Source: Rhododendron vialii
Lineage: Eukaryota; Streptophyta; Magnoliopsida; Ericales; Ericaceae
Assembly (NCBI RefSeq): GCF_030253575.1
Contig: NC_080569.1
Coordinates: 22,256,001-22,320,000, forward strand
Length of the DNA: 64,000 nucleotides
Direction: 5' to 3'
Shown here: positions 57,957 to 64,000 of the stretch, piece after piece
How the letters are laid out: each line of letters starts with the position of its first letter
How positions within the stretch are numbered: position 1 is the stretch's first letter
Position numbers and translations under genes: made by a program
The notes under the pieces: generated by a model
Told to the model about the DNA's origin: nothing
The model's database searches: none
The model's input: only the letters and a program-made list of their open reading frames with translations

Positions 57957-59868
57957 TGTAACGCTCCGATTCTAGGGAAAGTTAATTTAATAAATTTGCC
58001 AACATTTATTAAATAAAACGAAACATAACGTCATTACAAGCCAAATTATCCTCAAATTCGTGTTACACTTATTTAAATAGATGAGGGAGGGGTACTAAGG
58101 TAACTTTCACTTCTCTGGACAACCATCTTCTTCTGCATCTACTCAGCACCAAACTCTTCCAAACTATAAAATCCTCATGTTCGTCTCTAAACTCTGGCAT
58201 AAGATGTCAGGGTCACAAAAGTAACACCGTGAGCAATTCAGCCCAATAGCTAACTTCTACACCTATGTCCCATACACTAACAAAAATAAAATATAACAAT
58301 TTATCATTTCTAAAAAAAAATTTAGCATCACAAAAATAATCAAATGTATCGGTGTCTTTCAGAATTATCATAGCGTATCGTAAACCGTGTCATCATTTTT
58401 CAAGTGTCGATTCCACTTTCCATTTTATTTTCTCGAGCACTGGTTCCGCTGACCATCTTTCAGGACCTACCGAACTCCCAGGCTAAGTTCAGATTTTGCC
58501 ACTAAAAAGCACTGATTCCGCTAACCATTTTTCAGATTCCATCGGGCTCTCAAGCTCTCACACACACACCTGAGCTATGATTCTGCTAACCATCTTTCAT
58601 ATTCCATCGGGTTCTCATGCTCACATACGCACATCCGAGCCATGATTCTGCTAACCATCTTTCAGATTCCATCGGGTTCTCATGCTCACACATACACACA
58701 CACCCGAGCCATGATTCCGCTAACCATTCTTTCAGATTCCATCGGGCTCTCATGCTCACACAATTATTAATCTTTCACATTTCATTTTCTTTTTACTTTT
58801 TGTGTTCCACTTCTCATTTCTCGTGCCTCGTTATCATGCATCATTTTCTCGCGTTCACATTATTCTTTCAAAGCTTGCTACAATCATGCGATGATAATAA
58901 ATCACTAATTTCATGCATTTCTATTTTAGACAGCATTGAAAATTATAACATTATAACTTATCAACAAACATGCGATTAATTAAGCATTACAACGATAAAA
59001 TCAACTTTTCAACTTAAAGAATTTAATCATAGATAAATAGTTAAACATATAGCACATTAACATTATACTTAGGTGAGCAGATAGGAGGTTTCTACCGTTC
59101 TTCTTGGCGGTAGAGCAGCTATGGAGTACGTCGGGTGAAAATGTGGACGGAGTAACGTTATTTCGGCTTGATCGAAGAAATTAAAGAGAATAGTTTTTTT
59201 TCTTTCCCTCTTTCTCTTTCTCCCCTTCTATTCTCTCTCTAAGCTAACAATTGGAATGAGAAGTGAGGAAGTGAGGTATGGTGTGTGGAGTGGAGGGGAG
59301 GGGTGAAGCCTATTTATACTAGTAGAAAGAAGATTCTAGATTATATCTAGATCAAGCCAAATCATATCATATCTTATATAGTCATAACCATATCTTATAA
59401 AATCTAATAATATCTAAATCAAATCCAAGAAAATCCAATTATATCTAATAATATCTAGTCAAATCTTATAAAATCTTATAATATCCAATAAAATCTATAA
59501 AATCTTTACAATATCTAATAAAATCTTAATATATCTAACAATATCTTATATAATATCCAATAAAATCTATATAATATCTAACAAAATCTAAATAATATCT
59601 AATAAAATATCTTATCCTAGATTTTAGGATTATGAAGTAGAGCTAAGGTTCTATATAGTTAGGTACAAGGATATCAAGGTTCAAGATATGAAAAGAATAA
59701 AAATAAAAATCCTATGATATCGAAGGGTTTTTAATGGCTAGCTCTTAAGGTTAAATTATAATACAATCACTTTAATAAATGATAAAAGAATTTTTTTCTG
59801 TAAAAGAATTATAATAAAATATTTTATTTTATTCTAAAAAAATTGACTTGAAAATTCGGGTCATTACA
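57957..59868 (-). repeat. 5' LTR of the second gypsy-type element
   Basis: Partner of 54059-55973, with the same minisatellite (about 58440-58770) and ATCTAATAAAATC-type repeats (about 59340-59610). A CTATTTATACTAG sequence near 59309-59321 may be the TATA region. Confidence 0.9.
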
Positions 59869-59873
59869 ATATA

Positions 59874-61597
59874 TTTCTACTTTTTTCCATAGTTCTTGGC
59901 CTTTGTCCCAAACTAGTCTCATTTTAGTTCAACCTCAACCAAATCCTAACCAATTCCATTTCATTTCAACTAGGGGGTGTTTCGGAGATTTTTTCACAAT
60001 TTCCCTGTAAATATTATTTTGAAACCAACTCATTTACTCTTCATTTATTGGCTGCTTTTTAGAGAGAAATTAAAAAGGGTAAAGGGGGCGTAATCCTAAA
60101 TTAGAGAAGAAAGAGGGAAATGAGATGGCTCACTTTCAAGTGTCTCTCACTGCTAGCTATCACCTTAAGTTCTACAATCCCTTTCAAGCAAGTAAATGAT
60201 GAGATGGCACGGATACGATTGGCCCTTAATCGAGTATGGTTTTGACATAAGACTATAAGAGTGGCATTTTATCGCTTCCTTGATGGTTCAAGGATGTATC
60301 GTACTGAGTAAATCACTCAGGCGTACTCATCTTGCCAACGGTGTTGCGGTACACATAGCCAAGAAGGGGTTTGAATAGCCGGATGCCATAGCTCACTGGT
60401 TTTGGGTAGGGAGGGTTCTCTATGGTGAGACCTTGTATGATTCTTAGACTTTACGAAATTGGAGACGACGTTACGCACATTGACTTTATGTACAATTTAC
60501 TTGCTCTTATATTTATTCTTTGTGTATTCTTGTGATGTTAAGACTTGGTGCTAAATAGGGAGACTGTAAGATTAATTAGTTTCTTTCTAAGTGTCAAAAC
60601 GCATGGTACTGCGTTACCCTGGTGTTCAATGCCAGATTGTGTTGACCAAGCCGAGAACTTTGAGGGCGAGATCACACAAGACAAGCACAACGAGCCGCAG
60701 TTCAACTAGCTGAATCCTTTGTTTTAGTGTCACTTCTTTTGAGAAAAGTAGTATTGTGTTGTGTTTGTTATGAACCGAAATTGTAATATTTTGAACCAGT
60801 TCTTAGTAGTTTTGCAACCATATCTTTTGGGTATATAATCTAAGTTTGAAAGGAAAATTATGCACTTTTTATTCTAATTTCAAAAAAAAAAAAACTTGAA
60901 TTATTATTTATTTTAACGTGAAAAAAATTGGGCCGTTATAGAACATATCATATGATTTGCGTGATTGAAGCTCGCTTGGGATCAACTCAAATATTAATAG
61001 TAAGCAAAATAAGAAAAAAATATTGAATTTACTGCTTTTCCAAGAAAAGTTCGTTCAATTCATAATTCACCTCAAATCGATGCCAATAATTGGCTCATGG
61101 GATCGGAGTTGTCCTCTTCTCCTCCTCTTAAATTAGCTACAGTAAATTGGGGTTTTCCAGAAAAATTATTTGAGAAAAACTTATCCATGGAGGAGACTTG
61201 AATAAGTTTTACGGCGCTTAATCTTGGCTGTCAAAAAGTGTTTTGGACGATCCGGATTAAAAATAATAATCTATTAACGGTAAACACTTTTGAACGACTA
61301 AAATTGCGCAGAGCTGTGAATACGTTTCTTTCAAATTAATCATGTGCCTTTAAGGTCCCTCCATATGCAATTGGTGCAGGATACACACACCTTGTAGTAA
61401 ATACACTCTGGAGTCCACTTTCAACAAAAAGAGAGAAAAAAAGAAGAAAGAAAGATAATTAGGAAGGGAGCACTATAAACCAGTTTTACATGAATGGATG
61501 TCGATTAGGCAATTATGGTTATGATTATTTTAACTAAAAAAAAGTTTAAGACAAAATATGACTTCAGCTTCATATTTCTCTCCATTTTTTTTTATAA
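59874..61597. other. Intergenic, with a probable LTR remnant at about 60120-60945
   Basis: 60120-60945 has features of a decayed gypsy-type LTR (CCGGATGCCATAGCTCACTGG, GGTGAGACCTTGTATGA, and an end resembling GGGCCGTTATA), with no partner seen. No gene is supported. 61200-61320 is AT-rich intergenic DNA. Confidence 0.4.
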
Positions 61598-61600
61598 TAA

Positions 61601-61839
61601 GGCTCCGTTCCGGAACCCAAAATAAGTCCTTATTTTTTAAGAAGGCAATTTCAAACTCAAAAATTATAGATTTATTGAAATCTAAAAATATGCAATATGG
61701 ATCTTGTTTGGAAGATCTCGATGAGATCTTTTATACGATGCAAAAAAAATTAAAAATTTATTTTTCATTTACTTTATTTTTGAGTTTAAAAATGTGAAAT
61801 AAGCTGCTTATTTTTTAAGAAGGTTTCTGAAACGGGGCC
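61601..61839. mobile_element. Tourist-like MITE, copy 3
   Basis: 239 bp, ends GGCTCCGTTCCGGAAC and CTGAAACGGGGCC, TAA duplicated at 61598-61600 and 61840-61842. Same orientation as 34121-34360. Confidence 0.9.
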
Positions 61840-62054
61840 TAATCAATACACTTGTAATAAAAGATCCTGGGTTGGTAAGCCAAGACACTGTGTGATTTTA
61901 CATTAATACCCTCTGTGGTTTTGCTTTGTGTTTCGTCGTGCAGGTTTCTGTGTATGGGTAGGTTTGGTATTTTGCATTTCCGGCTTTCACTCTCTAAATT
62001 TGTACTCCAGTTTTCGGGTTTCAATGAAATTTTGTTCAGCACAGTACAAAGAAC

Positions 62055-63265
62055 CACTACTACAAAATGGTATAAAGGTCACGGTTCAAAAACTAAAAAG
62101 ATCTCACTTTTTGTAAAAGCGTAATAAAATGTTATGGACTATAGTTTTAATCTCAGTTATATGAAAAAACTGAGATGGAAAGATTTTTTAATCTTAGTAA
62201 TCTAAAAAGTGAGATTGTAACTTCAAGAATAGATCTCATTCTCAAAAAACTGAGATTATATATGAAAGAATATATCTCGTTTCGAAAAAAACTGAGATGA
62301 AAAGATTTTTTAATCTCAATAATCTAAAAGTGAGATTGTAACTTAAAGAATAGATCTCGTTTTTGAAAAACTGAGATAAAAAGAACTTTTAATCTCAATC
62401 ATCTAGAAACTGAGATCATAAGTTAGAGAATACATCACATTTTTTTTTAGACGTGAGATGAAAGCTCTTATATAGGAAAAGTTGAAAGTCGCTTACCCCT
62501 TAATCGACTACGCGCACAAAACCCCTAAATAAATGTCACTCTCAACCATTCTACAAAAAAATATTTCGTCAAAAAATGGGGTACTTTCCGCGATGAAAAT
62601 ATATTTCGTCACCAAATGGATATCTTTGGTGATGAAATTTATGAAGGTTGCGTTTCGTCGCCAAATGTATTTTGAGTACAACTCTATGCTCAAAACTCCA
62701 TTAATTGAGATAATTCAAATTGGGTTTGAACAATAAGACAAAGGGCTACAACTTTCATGTTTATCAAAATTTCTAATTTTAATATTTGAAGGTTCAAAAT
62801 GATGTTCGAAATATACTTTAATGTTAAACGCATATGTTATATATTAAATATTTCAATTATAAATTGAAAAGTGTGTGTGGTGCAGTTGGTTGAAACTTCT
62901 ATGCAAAACTTAAGAGACTTAGGTTCAAAACTCAGCAGGATAAATAAAGAGGGATTTTTTCCTTTAGGAAAACGCCACTTTCAATCTCGGTTTTTTCAAA
63001 AACTGAGATTATTACTCCCTAAACAACCACAGTTTTATAATGAAACAGAGATGTTAAGCTATTAAAGGTCACAGTTTTGTCTTTTTTAATCACAGTTTTT
63101 ATGTTTTTAGTCACGATATTAATGAGTTTTAATCACAGTTTTTATCCTGTGGTTAAAAGATAGAGACTTTTAGTTACACCTTGATAGACCACGGTTTTGA
63201 ATGCGAGATTAAAAGTGAAAGATCACACCAAATAACTGAGGTCTTTATCTATTTTTGTAGTAGTG
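62055..63265. mobile_element. Non-autonomous CACTA element, 1.2 kb
   Basis: Termini CACTACTACAAAATGG and CTATTTTTGTAGTAGTG with the 3-bp target duplication AAC at 62052-62054 and 63266-63268. Subterminal regions carry many copies of AAACTGAGAT and its complement, as expected for CACTA transposase binding sites. It has no transposase. A SINE-like sequence (62870-62945) lies inside. Confidence 0.9.
62870..62945 (+). mobile_element. tRNA-derived SINE-like sequence inside the CACTA element
   Basis: TGGTGCAGTTGG (62878-62889) fits box A and GGTTCAAAACTC (62922-62933) fits box B with tRNA-like spacing. No tRNA cloverleaf was evident. Confidence 0.5.
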
Positions 63266-63421
63266 AACGGAGCACTTTCGGCGGAAGGTATGGTCTATTC
63301 ACTGATTTCACGGCTTTCTATTGCTTTGTCCACACGTTTTGAAAAATCTACTCCAATAAAAATTGACCTGGTCAAATAGTTTTCTTTCTCGAGTTCATTT
63401 CTCTCTCTCTCACCAGATTCC

Positions 63422-63562
63422 ATGAAGGAGAACAACACCACCACCACCACATCAAGTGAGATAGCAAGCACGATTCGTGGATTCTGTCAAGACATTCGCT
63501 CTCCTCTAATTCACGTCAAGGATCTCCGAAAGCACGGTGTTACCCTATACTTCCTCATTGAC
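63422..63562 (+). pseudogene. N-terminal exon of an unrecognised plant gene, cut by an LTR
   Basis: ATG followed by 47 codons: MKENNTTTTTSSEIASTIRG, then FCQDIRSPLIHVKDLRKHGV and TLYFLID. It has a CT-rich leader (63397-63411) and good coding character, with a threonine run from an (ACC)n repeat. At 63563 the sequence changes to an LTR-like start (TGTAAAATCCTGA), so the exon appears interrupted. Alternatively, GTAAAA at 63564 is a weak donor and the gene continues beyond the window. The protein family is not recognised. Confidence 0.5.
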
Positions 63563-64000
63563 TGTAAAATCCTGATTTTTTTTAAATTATAGTCACGTGG
63601 TCCGAATGGGAACCGGACTCATTGTATGAGTTATGCAACGATGGGATTTTACCTTAAAAATCCGACACTGCCACGATGACCTTTAAATTATTATTAGCTT
63701 GTGTTGAATTTTTGGAATTTTTCGGAGACCGGAATCCGAACGCATATGGACCGAAATCGAGACGAGCCCAAACCGACACACCACACTACGTGTCACGGAC
63801 TCGTTCTTTGAAATTACAGGTGTAACTTTTCCATCTGATTCACCTCCTTTCCACCGTAGTATATATATAACTATTATAAGTATTTATTAAATTAAAAGAC
63901 AAAGCAAAGTAAAAAGGAGAGAGAGATCCCTGTAGCTTCACTTTCTCTGCCGAAATCCTCCGATTACCATTCCGTTCGTTTTCCGGAAAATTTCTATAGT
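63563..64000 (+). mobile_element. Left part of an LTR (gypsy-like), running off the window
   Basis: Begins TGTAAAATCCTGATTTTTTT, resembling plant gypsy LTR starts of TGTAAT(A/G)CCCG type. It contains CGGAGACCGGAATCCGAACG, a TATATATAA box near 63861 and a GA-rich leader-like end. No 3' end is in the window, so the identity is provisional. Confidence 0.45.

Larger units (their letters stand above)
54059..59868 (-). mobile_element. Second gag-only Ty3/gypsy-type LTR retrotransposon (non-autonomous fossil)
   Basis: LTRs of 1915 bp (54059-55973) and 1912 bp (57957-59868), TGTAACG...ATTACA on plus, with a perfect 5-bp target duplication ATATA (54054-54058, 59869-59873). The 2-kb interior holds a primer site and gag but no pol. 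The LTRs are about 97-98% alike by eye, so it is fairly young. Gag looks largely whole. It is a different family from the element at 13666. Confidence 0.92.

Noticed and set aside
1-64000. CRISPR arrays, operons or bacterial-type regulatory sites
   Set aside because: None seen; the sequence is a plant nuclear genome and tandem repeats present lack spacer structure.

Overview
The window is nuclear DNA from a dicot plant. The evidence is intron-bearing genes with plant-type splice sites, a mitochondrial glycine-decarboxylase T-protein gene, a plastid-type protein gene pair, and a dense layer of plant transposons: Ty3/gypsy-type LTR elements primed by initiator Met-tRNA, L1-type LINEs, PIF/Harbinger, CACTA, Mutator-like and hAT elements, and Stowaway and Tourist MITEs. 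The species cannot be named from sequence alone.

Layout. 1-2.3 kb: no clear gene. 2.3-6.8 kb: copy A of a segmental duplication carrying an intronless gene (5151-6416, minus) of the family annotated in plants as At4g22030-like. 6.8-9.9 kb: small MITEs and AT-rich DNA. 9.9-20.3 kb: an L1-type LINE (minus) split by a gag-only gypsy-type element (13666-19562), itself hit by a hAT-type MITE (17282-17807). 21.4-38.7 kb: copy B of the duplication, with its gene at 37037-38305 (minus). Copy B is interrupted by about 11.7 kb (23.74-35.47 kb) holding a trehalose-phosphate phosphatase fragment, a PIF/Harbinger element with apparently intact transposase and Myb-like genes plus a GRF zinc-finger gene, and a first-exon fragment of a CCR/DFR-type reductase.

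38.7-46 kb is mainly foldback elements, including a 1.2-kb Mutator-like one at 39421-40621, plus a possible orphan first exon at 44111. The complete three-exon GLDT gene occupies 46088-48847 (minus), with its probable promoter near 50.1 kb. Behind the promoter lie stacked inverted-repeat elements (50464-52340) and a 5'-truncated LINE (52412-53185). A second gag-only gypsy-type element fills 54059-59868. The right end has a Tourist MITE, a non-autonomous CACTA element (62055-63265), and the start of an unrecognised gene (63422) that seems cut by an LTR beginning at 63563.

The host genes do not form an operon or pathway: GLDT acts in mitochondrial photorespiration and the duplicated pair is probably plastid-directed. 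The most informative structures are the duplication, whose two copies provide empty sites for one another's insertions; the Harbinger element with three genes in one orientation; and two LTR elements that each carry gag but no recognisable pol.
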